DNA from: Lachnospiraceae bacterium
Lineage (GTDB): Bacteria; Bacillota; Clostridia; Lachnospirales; Lachnospiraceae
DNA: 64,000 nt
Assembly: GCA_017468395.1 (NCBI GenBank)
Contig: JAFUIR010000021.1
Location: 1-64,000, forward strand
Reading direction: 5' to 3'
Shown: in pieces, positions 43,536 to 52,860 of the stretch
Layout: each line of letters starts with the position of its first letter
Numbering within the stretch: position 1 is the stretch's first letter
Position numbers and translations under genes: made by a program
Notes under the pieces: model-generated
The model's database searches: none
What the model was told of the DNA's origin: nothing
The model's input: only the letters and a program-made list of their open reading frames with translations

Positions 43536-44483
43536 TTAGTCCTCTAAAACTTTCTCGATATTGTATCTGGGACGTTGTTTTACTTCCATGTAAATTTTTC
43601 CGATGTACTGCCCCACAAGACCAATGGCAAGCAACTGTACACCACCGATAAACCATATGGACAAAATCAGGGAAGTCCATCCCTGAACCACATTCCCTGT
43701 AAAGTAAGAAATAAGCGCATAAATAGCCGCAAAAATACAAAACAGGATAATGCACATTCCAAGCCCCGTGATAAGGGTAATGGGCTTAATGCTAAAGGAA
43801 GTGATTCCGTTAAAAGCAAGTGCCAGCATTTTTTTCAAAGGATACTTACTTTCTCCCGCAACACGCTCTTTACGCTCATAATAAACGCTATCAGTCTGAT
43901 AGCCGATTAAAGGCATCATACCGCGCAAAAACAGATTAGTCTCTTTATACTGGGAAAAATGTTCCAGCGCACGCTTGGACATCAGACGGAAATCCGCATG
44001 GTTATAAACCGTCTTTACTCCCATCATAGCCATCATTTTATAAAATCCCTGGGCTGTTACGCGTTTAAAGAACGTGTCTGTTTTACGCTCACTGCGCACA
44101 CCGTACACAATATCGTTACCTGCGTGGAATTTATCAATCATTTCCTCGATTACATTTACATCGTCCTGCAAATCCGCATCAATGGAAACTGTTACATCGC
44201 TCATATCTTTTGCGGTAATGAGACCTGCAGTCAACGCAAACTGATGTCCCACATTGCCTGCCAGTTTCACGCCTTTTACCTGGACGGGATATTTGGCATG
44301 TTCCTGTTCAATCAGTTCCCAAGTACGGTCTTTGCTGCCGTCATTTACAAAAAGGATAAAACTGTCCTGTGCAATTTTTTCTTTTTTGATAAGGTCCTCC
44401 AGCACTTCCCGCAGTGCTTTGGATGCGATTTCTAAAACTTCCTCTTCGTTATAACATGGTACTACAATGGCAAGTCTATCCAT
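43536..44483 (-). CDS. GT2-family glycosyltransferase (GtrB/DPM1-like, polyprenyl-phosphate sugar transferase)
   Basis: 315 residues. LAIVVPCYNEEEVLEIA opens the GT-A fold; LFVNDGSKDRTWELIE and VSIDADLQDDVNVIEEM give the DxD-type metal site (SIDADLQDD), and RGMMPLIGYQTDSV with YERKERVAGESKYPLKKML is typical of the bactoprenol/dolichyl-phosphate class. Two C-terminal membrane helices (about 232-295). Makes a lipid-linked sugar for the neighbour polytopic protein to transfer outside. GGAGG eleven nt upstream of the start. Confidence 0.9.
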   Translation of the reverse strand: MDRLAIVVPCYNEEEVLEIASKALREVLEDLIKKEKIAQDSFILFVNDGSKDRTWELIEQEHAKYPVQVKGVKLAGNVGHQFALTAGLITAKDMSDVTVSIDADLQDDVNVIEEMIDKFHAGNDIVYGVRSERKTDTFFKRVTAQGFYKMMAMMGVKTVYNHADFRLMSKRALEHFSQYKETNLFLRGMMPLIGYQTDSVYYERKERVAGESKYPLKKMLALAFNGITSFSIKPITLITGLGMCIILFCIFAAIYALISYFTGNVVQGWTSLILSIWFIGGVQLLAIGLVGQYIGKIYMEVKQRPRYNIEKVLED

Positions 44484-44495
44484 GGTTTTCCTCCA

Positions 44496-45770
44496 TTATT
44501 TTACAGCCTCAAGTGCCTGTGCCAGGTCGGCAATAATATCATCCACATGCTCAATACCAACAGAGAAACGGATCAAATCGGGAGCCACACCTGCTTCCAC
44601 AAGTTGCTCGTCTGTCATTTGTCTGTGTGTATGGCTGGCAGGGTGAAGTACGCAGGTTCTTGCATCTGCCACATGGGTTACAATGGCTGCCAGTTTCAGT
44701 TTATCCATCATATCGCTGGCTGCCTCTCTGCCGCCTTTTAATCCAAAGGAAATAACACCGCAAGTTCCTTTGGGCATATATTTCTGCGCCAAATCATGAT
44801 ACTTACTGCTCTCAAGGCCGGGATAGTTTACCCAAGCCACTTTTTCATGGGATTCCAGCCATTTTGCAACAGCCAGGGCATTGGAACAATGTCTTTCCAT
44901 ACGAAGAGGCAGTGTCTCCAATCCTACATTTAACAAAAATGCGTTCTGGGGTGCCTGAATGGAACCAAGGTCTCTCATAAGTTGCACGGTGGCCTTTGTG
45001 ATATAAGCACCTTTTCCGAATTTTTCTGTATAAGTTACGCCGTGATAAGAATCATCGGGATAGCAAAGTCCGGGGAATTTGTCAGGATATTTGCTCCAGT
45101 CAAAATTACCGGAATCCACAATAGCACCGCCAACAGACATAGCGTGTCCATCCATATATTTGGTAGTGGAATGGGTCACAATATCCGCTCCCCATTCAAA
45201 GGGATTGCAGTTAATGGGGGTTGCAAAAGTATTGTCCACAATAAGGGGTACGTTATGGTCATGGGCAACCTTTGCAAATTTCTCAATATCCAGTACTACC
45301 AAAGCGGGATTCGCAATGGTTTCTGCCAATACACACTTGGTATTTTCTTTAAATGCTTTTGCCAGTTCTTCATAGGAAGCATCCGGGTCCACAACCGTAC
45401 ATTCAATACCCATTTTCTTCATGGTAACTGTAAGCAGGTTGAAAGTTCCGCCATAAACGGTGGATGACATAATCACATGTCCGCCTGCCTCACAAATATT
45501 AAATACGGCATAATAGTTTGCCGCCTGTCCGGAAGATGTCAGCATTGCTGCAACACCACCCTCCAATTCACAAATCTTCTGAGCCACAAAATCGTTGGTA
45601 GGATTTTGCAGTCTGGTATAAAAATATCCGCTTTCTTCCAAATCAAACAGTTTACCCATCTGTTCAGAAGTCTCGTATTTGAATGTAGTACTCTGATAAA
45701 TAGGTAAAACCCTGGGTTCACCTTTTTTCGGTTTCCAGCCTGACTGGATACAAATAGTCTCTTTTTTCAT
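44496..45770 (-). CDS. metY: O-acetylhomoserine aminocarboxypropyltransferase/cysteine synthase family
   Basis: 424 residues from ATG 45770 (AAGGAGAAGGGG upstream; a longer frame would overlap yebC). PLP-dependent Cys/Met metabolism enzyme: SGQAANYYAVFNI, substrate/PLP pocket IVDNTFATPINCNPFEWGAD and Schiff-base lysine in THSTTKYMDGHAMSVGG. Direct sulfhydrylation of O-acetylhomoserine to homocysteine is the family role. C-terminal SVGIEHVDDIIADLAQAL. No S-box or T-box leader is present, the yebC stop lies only 22 nt upstream. Confidence 0.94.
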   Translation of the reverse strand: MKKETICIQSGWKPKKGEPRVLPIYQSTTFKYETSEQMGKLFDLEESGYFYTRLQNPTNDFVAQKICELEGGVAAMLTSSGQAANYYAVFNICEAGGHVIMSSTVYGGTFNLLTVTMKKMGIECTVVDPDASYEELAKAFKENTKCVLAETIANPALVVLDIEKFAKVAHDHNVPLIVDNTFATPINCNPFEWGADIVTHSTTKYMDGHAMSVGGAIVDSGNFDWSKYPDKFPGLCYPDDSYHGVTYTEKFGKGAYITKATVQLMRDLGSIQAPQNAFLLNVGLETLPLRMERHCSNALAVAKWLESHEKVAWVNYPGLESSKYHDLAQKYMPKGTCGVISFGLKGGREAASDMMDKLKLAAIVTHVADARTCVLHPASHTHRQMTDEQLVEAGVAPDLIRFSVGIEHVDDIIADLAQALEAVK

Positions 45771-45792
45771 GGCCCCTTCTCCTTGCTTTTCC

Positions 45793-46521
45793 TTATTCAT
45801 CCCAGTTGTGATATACGTTTTGTACATCATCGTCTGCATCTAACAAATCCAATGTTTTCTGTAAGTTTTTAACGGCTGTCTCATCGGTAAGCGCCACATA
45901 ATTCTGGGGAATCATAGTAACTTCTGCACTTGCCATGGGAACTCCTTCTTTTTCCAATGCCGCACGGACTTCTTCAAAGGAATCCGGATCTGTCAGGATT
46001 TCATAACTGTCCTCTTCCTCTGCAAAATCTTCTGCACCTGCATCCAATGCAAGCATCATAAGGTCGTCTGCGTCTGTTTCGTACTCTTCTTTGTCAATGA
46101 TAATCTGACCGCGTTTGTCAAACATAAAGGATACGCAGCCGGGAGTACCGATATTTCCCTGTCCTTTTGTGAAAGCACTTCTCACATTGGCAGCGGTACG
46201 GTTTTTATTGTCGGTCAGGGCATCAACGATAATAGCAATACCGTTGGGACCATAGCCTTCATATGTTACATATTCATATGTTACGTTTCCTACATCACCT
46301 GCAGCCTTTTTGATACCGCGTTCAATGGTATCGTTAGGCATATTGTTTGCCTTGGCCTTGGCAATAACAGTGGCAAGTTTGTAGTTGTTGGCAGGATCCG
46401 GACCGCCTTCTTTTACTGCTACTGCAATTTCTCTACCGATAATAGTAAAAATTTTACCTTTTGCAGCATCGTTTTTTTCCTTTTTATGTTTGATGTTGGC
46501 AAATTTTGAATGTCCTGACAT
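45793..46521 (-). CDS. yebC: YebC/PmpR-family DNA-binding or translation-associated protein
   Basis: 242 residues with the hallmark opening [42 protein letters not shown] and the middle [19 protein letters not shown]. Members were long annotated as transcription regulators; recent work places some at stalled ribosomes. The N-terminal WANI of the Gram-negative type reads FANI here. AGAGG ribosome site; 23 nt before metY. Confidence 0.95.
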   Translation of the reverse strand: MSGHSKFANIKHKKEKNDAAKGKIFTIIGREIAVAVKEGGPDPANNYKLATVIAKAKANNMPNDTIERGIKKAAGDVGNVTYEYVTYEGYGPNGIAIIVDALTDNKNRTAANVRSAFTKGQGNIGTPGCVSFMFDKRGQIIIDKEEYETDADDLMMLALDAGAEDFAEEEDSYEILTDPDSFEEVRAALEKEGVPMASAEVTMIPQNYVALTDETAVKNLQKTLDLLDADDDVQNVYHNWDE

Positions 46522-46550
46522 TTTAAAATCCTCTTTTCTCTTTTTTCTTT

Positions 46551-47837
46551 CTATTCTTCAAGTTCTGTCTGCATATCTTCCACGTCTGTTTCGGGAAGTC
46601 TGGTTACCAGAACACTTTGAACCATTTTATGTTCCACTTTTAAAATTTTGAAGTTATATCCTTTGTAATCTACATCAAACTCCTCACCTTCCTGAGGGAT
46701 TCTTTCCAGTTTGGAAATCAAAAAACCGTTGATGGTTTCAAACTCTTCCTCGTCAAAAGAAATGTCCAATTTTTCTTCCAACTCTTCCAAAGGCGTTTTT
46801 CCTTCAATCACATATTCATCTTCACTTTTCTCTTCAATATATTCTGTGACTTCGTCGTATTCGTCCATGATATTACCTACGATTTCTTCCAGAATATCTT
46901 CCATGGCAATCAGACCGTCTGTCTGACCATATTCATCCACTACAATTACCATCTGCAGCTTCTCGGACTGCATCTGCTTAAACAACTCGTTAATGTTTCT
47001 GGTGGAAGGAATAAAGTTTGCCTCTCTCATTGCGCCCACGGTTTCGCAGACCGGTTTGTCCACAAAATCTTCTCCGGACTGCAATCTCATGGCATCCTTC
47101 AAGTGGATAACACCGATAATGTGGTCAATATTTTCCTCATACACAGGATATCTACTGTTATGGGAGTGCAACATAAACTGCAATGCTTCGGAAAGAAGCA
47201 TCTGACCGTCAATGGCAACGATGTTATTTCTGTGTGTCATAATATCCTGCGCTTCTTTATCATCCAGTTCAATGATATTATTAATCATTTCCGCTTCACT
47301 TGCCTGCAGTACGCCCTGCTCCTGTCCTTCATTTACCATGGAAATAATTTCCTCTTCGGTAACATCATCCAAATTTACATCTTTTCTGATACCGAATATC
47401 CACAAAAGTGCCTTTACCGTCGCGGCTACCAGCCAGGTAAAGGGCCACAAAAGCATCATTATGTAATACACCGGAACAAGGCACCTGTATGCCCATTTTT
47501 CCGGCTTTCTTGCTGCTAATTTCTTTGGCATAAGTATACCGAAAGAAAGAATCACATAAAAAATAATCGCAAGGTACAAAAGGTTATCCGCAAATACCGC
47601 TCCCACCAAAAAGTTTAATAGCGTAACCGTCATTTGCAACGTATTTACAAAAATAGAGGGTCTGTCCAAAATTTTTGTAAGTCTGCGGGATTTTTTATCC
47701 CCGTTTTCCTCTGCCTTTCTTTCAATTTCCTTACTGTTTACACCTTTCAGTGCTTCTCCAAATCCAAAAAACAAAAAATCAATAACCAGCAAGCAAATTG
47801 CAATTATCATACTGGCAGTAGGGCCAACTTCGTCCAT
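46551..47837 (-). CDS. CNNM/CorC-like CBS-domain membrane protein (HlyC family)
   Basis: 428 residues. CNNM transmembrane region (about residues 1-140, with [28 protein letters not shown] and [18 protein letters not shown]), the family's junction [31 protein letters not shown], a pair of CBS motifs ([27 protein letters not shown]), [26 protein letters not shown], and a C-terminal CorC_HlyC domain. Likely Mg2+/Na+ homeostasis. GAAGGAG ribosome site. Confidence 0.93.
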   Translation of the reverse strand: MDEVGPTASMIIAICLLVIDFLFFGFGEALKGVNSKEIERKAEENGDKKSRRLTKILDRPSIFVNTLQMTVTLLNFLVGAVFADNLLYLAIIFYVILSFGILMPKKLAARKPEKWAYRCLVPVYYIMMLLWPFTWLVAATVKALLWIFGIRKDVNLDDVTEEEIISMVNEGQEQGVLQASEAEMINNIIELDDKEAQDIMTHRNNIVAIDGQMLLSEALQFMLHSHNSRYPVYEENIDHIIGVIHLKDAMRLQSGEDFVDKPVCETVGAMREANFIPSTRNINELFKQMQSEKLQMVIVVDEYGQTDGLIAMEDILEEIVGNIMDEYDEVTEYIEEKSEDEYVIEGKTPLEELEEKLDISFDEEEFETINGFLISKLERIPQEGEEFDVDYKGYNFKILKVEHKMVQSVLVTRLPETDVEDMQTELEE

Positions 47838-47922
47838 AAAACTTTCTCCTTCGTTATTTAATAAATTTCTTTAACTAATCTAATATACCATTATACGTTC
47901 AATCCGTCAAGGAAACTGCTCT

Positions 47923-48264
47923 TTATGTATTCAGTTCCAGACTAATCATCAAAGCATGGTTTACCCGTTCCATAATTTCATTATCAAGGTGGCATACTTT
48001 ATCTTTCAGCCTCTTTTTATCGATAGTCCGCAATTGTTCCAGCAATATCACAGAATCCTTATCCATGTCGTAATGCATGGATGATAACTCAATATGGGTC
48101 GGAAGTTTTGCCTTGTTCATCTTTGAGGTTATGGCCGCACATATTACAGTGGGACTATGCTTATTTCCCACATCATTCTGTACAATAAGCACCGGGCGGA
48201 TACCTCCCTGTTCTGAACCTACCACCGGTCTAAGATCGGCGTAATAAACATCTCCACGTCTCAT
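47923..48264 (-). CDS. mazF: MazF/NdoA (PemK-like) endoribonuclease toxin
   Basis: 113 residues. [46 protein letters not shown] with the RP and TS catalytic positions (Arg and Thr) typical of NdoA, and [18 protein letters not shown]. Sequence-specific mRNA cleavage (UACAU in Bacillus; the recognition sequence here is unknown). Located 68 bp downstream of alr. In Bacillus the antitoxin ndoAI sits between; no such gene fits in 48265-48332. Confidence 0.95.
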   Translation of the reverse strand: MRRGDVYYADLRPVVGSEQGGIRPVLIVQNDVGNKHSPTVICAAITSKMNKAKLPTHIELSSMHYDMDKDSVILLEQLRTIDKKRLKDKVCHLDNEIMERVNHALMISLELNT

Positions 48265-48332
48265 TTCTTAACATCCCTTCTACATAAATCTGGTATTATT
48301 ATTGCCAGTTTATCTGAAGGTATTCAAAAAAA

Positions 48333-49478
48333 TCAGTTGCCTCTATAGAGTCTTGGAATTCTTTTCCCCAAATCACAAATCAGTTCATAGTTAAATCTGC
48401 CGGACAAATCTCCCAGAAAATCTGCCGTAATCTCTTCGGCGCCGTCTTTTCCGATTAACGTCACTTTATCCCCTTCTTTTGCATCCGGAATCTCCGTCAC
48501 ATCCACCATCATCTGGTCCATACATACTTTGCCCAAAATCGGAGCTTTTTTACCGCAAATCAGCACATATCCTTTGTTGGACAGGCTTCTTGGGTAACCG
48601 TCGCCGTAACCGATGGGAATTGTCGCTACGCGCATTTCTTTTGGTGTTACAAAGGTACCGCCGTAACTGATAGGTGCCCCTTTGGGCATCTCTTTTATAT
48701 AAACTATGGAACTGTAAAAAGAAAGTGCAGGTCTTAATTCCAATGCCTTCATATTTACTTCATCGGAAGGTTTCAGTCCGTAAAGAATGATTCCCGAGCG
48801 AACCAAATCCATGTGACTTTCCGGTAATTCCATAATGGCGGCACTGTTAGAGCAATGGCACAAAAATCCGCTGATTCCTTCTGCTTTTACCATAGTAATA
48901 AAATCTTCAAATTTCTTTAACTGCTCCTTGGCCGAATCTTTATTTTCTTCATCCGCTCTTGCAAAATGGGTAAAAATCCCTGCCAGTTCAATGCCCGCTG
49001 TATTTACTGCCTGTTTCACGAACTGTAACCCTTTTTCATCGGGAGTAATGCCGATTCTGCCCATGCCCGTATCCACTTTCACATGAACACGCATTTTTTT
49101 GCCCATTTTTAAGGCCGCTTTTCCCATTTCGGACAACATATCCGCCCGAAATACCGCAGGTTCGATTCCATGCTTTGCCATTTCTTCGTAGGCATAGGGG
49201 AACGTATACCCCAGAATCATTACGGGAAGTTTCACTCCCGCCTCAATCAGTTCCATGGCCTCCTCTTCCGTTGCCACTGCAAAGCCGTACATACAATCTA
49301 ATTTTTCCAAGGCTTTTGCCAGTGCCACACTGCCATGACCGTAACCGTCTGTCTTAATAACGCCCACAATTTGGGTTTTCGTACCGATATGCTTTTTTAT
49401 TTCCTCTGCATTTGACAGAATATGCTCAAGGTTTACCTCTATATATCCGCGTCCGTAACATTCTGTCTTATTTTCCAT
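48333..49478 (-). CDS. alr: Alanine racemase
   Basis: 381 residues. PLP enzyme supplying D-alanine for peptidoglycan. Lys42 in VIKTDGYGHGS is the Schiff-base residue (canonical KADAYGHG), DTGMGRIG and CHCSNSAA are further hallmarks, and the second catalytic Tyr is in PISYGGTF; IGYGDGYPR follows. AGGTTGAGA upstream. Nnr is directly upstream (gap 7 nt), a common Firmicutes arrangement. Confidence 0.97.
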   Translation of the reverse strand: MENKTECYGRGYIEVNLEHILSNAEEIKKHIGTKTQIVGVIKTDGYGHGSVALAKALEKLDCMYGFAVATEEEAMELIEAGVKLPVMILGYTFPYAYEEMAKHGIEPAVFRADMLSEMGKAALKMGKKMRVHVKVDTGMGRIGITPDEKGLQFVKQAVNTAGIELAGIFTHFARADEENKDSAKEQLKKFEDFITMVKAEGISGFLCHCSNSAAIMELPESHMDLVRSGIILYGLKPSDEVNMKALELRPALSFYSSIVYIKEMPKGAPISYGGTFVTPKEMRVATIPIGYGDGYPRSLSNKGYVLICGKKAPILGKVCMDQMMVDVTEIPDAKEGDKVTLIGKDGAEEITADFLGDLSGRFNYELICDLGKRIPRLYRGN

Positions 49479-49485
49479 TTCTGTC

Positions 49486-51030
49486 TCAACCTTTCTGTAA
49501 AGCCGCTACTGCCTCAATAATATCCGAAGCCATTACCCCGGCTTCCCCTTTTATCTGCGCCGCCATATCCCCGGCCCGTGCATGCAAATAAGTACCAAGC
49601 ACCGCACATTCCTGTGCACTTTCCCCGGTTGCCAGCATAGCCCCAATTACACCGGAAAGCACATCCCCGCTTCCTGCCGTGGCCATACCGCTGTTACCTG
49701 CTGTATTCATAAAGATAGCCGTCCGGCTGCCGCAAACCAAGGTCCTGGCATCCTTGCTGACTACCACCGCCTGATATTTTGCAGCGGCTGTTCTCGCCAT
49801 TTTTACTGGCTGCGCCTTAATCTCTTTTATACTGCAATGAAGCAATCTTGCCAATTCCCCTGCATGGGGCGTCAAAACCACGCTTCTGCCTTTTTGTTCT
49901 ATGCTAAGCAATAACTTTTCATGCAAAATCACATTTTGAGCCAAAAGATTCAGTGCATCCGCATCCAAAAGCAGAGGCAAGTCTGACTCTTCAATTATCC
50001 ATTTAAGCATCCTTTCGGCGACATGACCGGTTCCCATGCCCGGACCTGCCACAATGCAATCCGCCCATTCCAGAGAATTTAAAAATTTTTCTCTAAAAAG
50101 CCCCTCCGGCTGCTCCTTTGTATCTTCAAAGGTAAGAAGCATCGCTTCCGGCAAAGTTTCCTGCAAAATAATTCTGTTAGACTCGCAGGTACATATTTTC
50201 ACCATTCCGGCTCCGCTGCGAAACATAGCTTTACCGCAAAGTACTGCCGCACCTGCCATTTGGTCGCTTCCCGCCACCAAAAACACCTTTCCGAAACTGC
50301 CTTTGTTACCATCTGCCCTGCGTTTGGGAAGCATGGCGGTAACCTCACCTGTCAAAGTATACATTTCGGGCTCTTTTCCCACTGTGCTTAACTTTGTGAT
50401 GCCGATATCTTTACAGATAACTTCTCCGGCATATTCTGCGCCGGGATAAAAAAACAGTCCTCTTTTTGCATAGGCAAAAGTAACCGTAACATCAGCCTGC
50501 ACCGCCGCGCCATACACATTTCCTGTGTCCGTATCAATGCCGGAAGGAACATCCACCGCCACTTTCTTTGCACTACTGCTATTTATCTTTTGGATTGTTT
50601 CCCGGTAAAGTCCTTCCACCTCCCGGTTCAGACCGATTCCAAACAGGGCATCCACTATAATATCATATTCTTTTTCCGGGAAATTGCTCTCCAAAGCCAA
50701 TCCGTATTTTTCCAAAATGTTCAGTTGCAACGCAGTTTCTTTGCTCAAGTGCTCCCGTTTTCCCAAAAGAAATACATCCACCTTGCAGCCTTTGTCGTAA
50801 AGGAGCCGCGCAACCGCAAGTCCGTCGCCGCCGTTATTACCACCGCCTGCCACCACCAGTATTTTTTCCCCGGAAGGGTCAATCCCTTGCAAATATTTGT
50901 CGCTGATAACTTCCACGACTTTTAAAGCAGCACGCTCCATAAGCACCTGCGACAAAATCCCCAAACTATTTATGGTATAGCCATCATAATATTTCATTTC
51001 TTCTGCGGTTACCAAATACTGCTTTGTCAT
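49486..51030 (-). CDS. nnr: Bifunctional NAD(P)HX epimerase/ADP-dependent dehydratase
   Basis: 514 residues. N-terminal YjeF epimerase domain with ILVVAGGGNNGGDGLAVARLL and VDVPSGIDTDTGNVYGAAV; C-terminal ribokinase-like dehydratase with VVLTPHAGELARLL and NTAGNSGMATAGSGDVLSGVIGAML. Repairs hydrated NAD(P)H. Gap 6 nt to the membrane protein gene upstream. Common fused arrangement in Firmicutes. Confidence 0.96.
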   Translation of the reverse strand: MTKQYLVTAEEMKYYDGYTINSLGILSQVLMERAALKVVEVISDKYLQGIDPSGEKILVVAGGGNNGGDGLAVARLLYDKGCKVDVFLLGKREHLSKETALQLNILEKYGLALESNFPEKEYDIIVDALFGIGLNREVEGLYRETIQKINSSSAKKVAVDVPSGIDTDTGNVYGAAVQADVTVTFAYAKRGLFFYPGAEYAGEVICKDIGITKLSTVGKEPEMYTLTGEVTAMLPKRRADGNKGSFGKVFLVAGSDQMAGAAVLCGKAMFRSGAGMVKICTCESNRIILQETLPEAMLLTFEDTKEQPEGLFREKFLNSLEWADCIVAGPGMGTGHVAERMLKWIIEESDLPLLLDADALNLLAQNVILHEKLLLSIEQKGRSVVLTPHAGELARLLHCSIKEIKAQPVKMARTAAAKYQAVVVSKDARTLVCGSRTAIFMNTAGNSGMATAGSGDVLSGVIGAMLATGESAQECAVLGTYLHARAGDMAAQIKGEAGVMASDIIEAVAALQKG

Positions 51031-51036
51031 AAATTT

Positions 51037-52734
51037 TTACTGCTCCGATTCCTCTTTCAATTTTGTATTTCCAAAACATGCCGTTACAAAAGGAAGAATG
51101 ACCATTATAGGATAAATGTATCTCAGTTGTACCGTAGGTCCCAGTAAAAGGGTAATAAAATATCCCAGAAAAATGGCAAATACAATCAGTTCTTTCTTTT
51201 GCCCGCGAAGCCAAAACCACGCAGAAATAAAAAGGCAAAGCCACAAATAAACGCCTGGAACCAAAATCCATTTTAAAACAGGAATTTTTAAATAAGCATT
51301 TGCATCAGCAAACTGTTCCAATTTTTCAAAAAGCCATGGCCATTTGGATTCCTGACGGATTCCCATTTTCAAAATCTCATCGGTCAGCCATCTTGTCTGA
51401 ATATATCCAAGGCCGGTGTCACGGTTGTTTACATTGACATAGGCATGGGTTTCATCCCCCGGATAAAGATACCCTGCATTTACTGCCAGAGCCGCATTTA
51501 CAAAATCTCCGGGATACTGTGAAAATAGCCCCAAATAAGTTTTCATAAAATCCTTCATCCGATACACAAAAACATAGGTATTGGTATACTTCTTTACAGG
51601 GTCTGAAATTTCAGGTCTGTAATCCTTATAGGCTTCCTCCAGGATAAACTCGTTTATAAGCAGTTTATCGGCCTCGGCCATGGCATTGTCATCTTCCCCA
51701 AGCACTCCCACACCGCCGTGATAAACCATGGTTCTTGCAAGTTGCTGGATGGGCATACTGAGCATTTCCCTGCGGTCTCCCTGCTGGGCCCCTGTAACAT
51801 TCATAAGGGCAGCCAACAAAACAGAGCCAACAATAAAACTTGCCGCAAAATTCAAAAGAATCCGCAAATACAACTTCCTTCGTAATTTGCCGAAAATCAC
51901 AGCCGCAAAAACAAAAACAATTGCAACCGCCAGCGCATATCTTCCGTTGTTTCTAAATAAAATCATGCCAACAGACGAAAAAAACAAAATCATATCCCAA
52001 AACCGCATCTTTAATTGCCGGTTATCTTCCGCCAAAATCACCGCCAACGAAATGGTCTGTATCATCATAAACGCCGTAAAATACACATCTTTGGTAATAG
52101 ACACCGCCATGTAACCGTTAAAAGGCATAAACATGGCATAAACTTGTAAAATAATAATCCAATGCTTCTTTATATTCAGATATTTACAGGCAAAAACCGC
52201 AACGGCAAAACTACCGGAAAATACAAGCAACTGGCAAAAACTGTAAATTGCAATTCCGAGGGTAGGATTATTCCACATACACCCCATATCGTAGAAAAAC
52301 TCCACCATAAGAGTGTGAATCAGTGGATGATGTTCGTTATACACTCCAAGGTCGATTTGTTCCAACTGTACAATAAAGTCATAGGCGCCGATTCCCGGAA
52401 AATACGCCAAATAAACCGGCAGCCACGCCAGCAATAACAATCCCCATGAAAGGAAGAAACATTTTCCCGCCGAAGGGAGTGGAAATTTTTCTGCTTTTGG
52501 TTCGTTTTTTTCTGCTTTTACTTCTCTCTTTTTAAAAAGTAAAAGACCCAGAATCACACCCATTAAAATGCCGCAAACCAAACTAAGGGAAACACATTTT
52601 CCCGTCCAGGCTTTGTCCCATATGATATTTCCGCTTTCAGCCAACTTCCTTCCCGTAATACAAAAGAAAGAAAACAATATACTGATCAGCGAAAAAACAA
52701 TACAAGCTTTTCGTTGTAATTTATCCATTTTCAT
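51037..52734 (-). CDS. Polytopic membrane protein, DUF6020-like, GT-C fold candidate
   Basis: 565 residues, about 12-13 hydrophobic segments. The motif YFPGIGAYDFIVQLEQI followed by YNEHHPLIHTLMVEFF is characteristic of a Firmicutes family related to GT-C glycosyltransferases (DUF6020-like), with the acidic-aromatic pair in the first extracytoplasmic loop. Later MSITKDVYFTAF-type segment AVSITKDVYFTAF also matches. The sugar and acceptor are unknown. Start 52734 is preferred for its GGGAG site ten nt upstream. It precedes nnr-alr-mazF and has a convincing promoter. Confidence 0.75.
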   Translation of the reverse strand: MKMDKLQRKACIVFSLISILFSFFCITGRKLAESGNIIWDKAWTGKCVSLSLVCGILMGVILGLLLFKKREVKAEKNEPKAEKFPLPSAGKCFFLSWGLLLLAWLPVYLAYFPGIGAYDFIVQLEQIDLGVYNEHHPLIHTLMVEFFYDMGCMWNNPTLGIAIYSFCQLLVFSGSFAVAVFACKYLNIKKHWIIILQVYAMFMPFNGYMAVSITKDVYFTAFMMIQTISLAVILAEDNRQLKMRFWDMILFFSSVGMILFRNNGRYALAVAIVFVFAAVIFGKLRRKLYLRILLNFAASFIVGSVLLAALMNVTGAQQGDRREMLSMPIQQLARTMVYHGGVGVLGEDDNAMAEADKLLINEFILEEAYKDYRPEISDPVKKYTNTYVFVYRMKDFMKTYLGLFSQYPGDFVNAALAVNAGYLYPGDETHAYVNVNNRDTGLGYIQTRWLTDEILKMGIRQESKWPWLFEKLEQFADANAYLKIPVLKWILVPGVYLWLCLFISAWFWLRGQKKELIVFAIFLGYFITLLLGPTVQLRYIYPIMVILPFVTACFGNTKLKEESEQ

Positions 52735-52764
52735 CTATCGGAAACTCCCTGTTTAATATGTCAT

Positions 52765-52793
52765 ATTTTACTATCATTCTATAGTGTTGTCAA
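52765..52793 (-). promoter_or_regulatory. SigA promoter of the membrane protein-nnr-alr-mazF run
   Basis: Minus strand TTGACA (52793-52788), 17-bp spacer, TAAAAT (52770-52765), 30 bp before the start codon. Near-consensus. Confidence 0.7.
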
Positions 52794-52860
52794 ATTCATG
52801 GTGGACTAAAATAGGAAGGTTGTGCTATTCTCAACATATAAAGAAAAACGGAGATTGGAC

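Noticed and set aside
45771..45792. S-box or T-box leader for metY
   Set aside because: The gap to yebC is 22 nt; any control must be at a far-upstream promoter.
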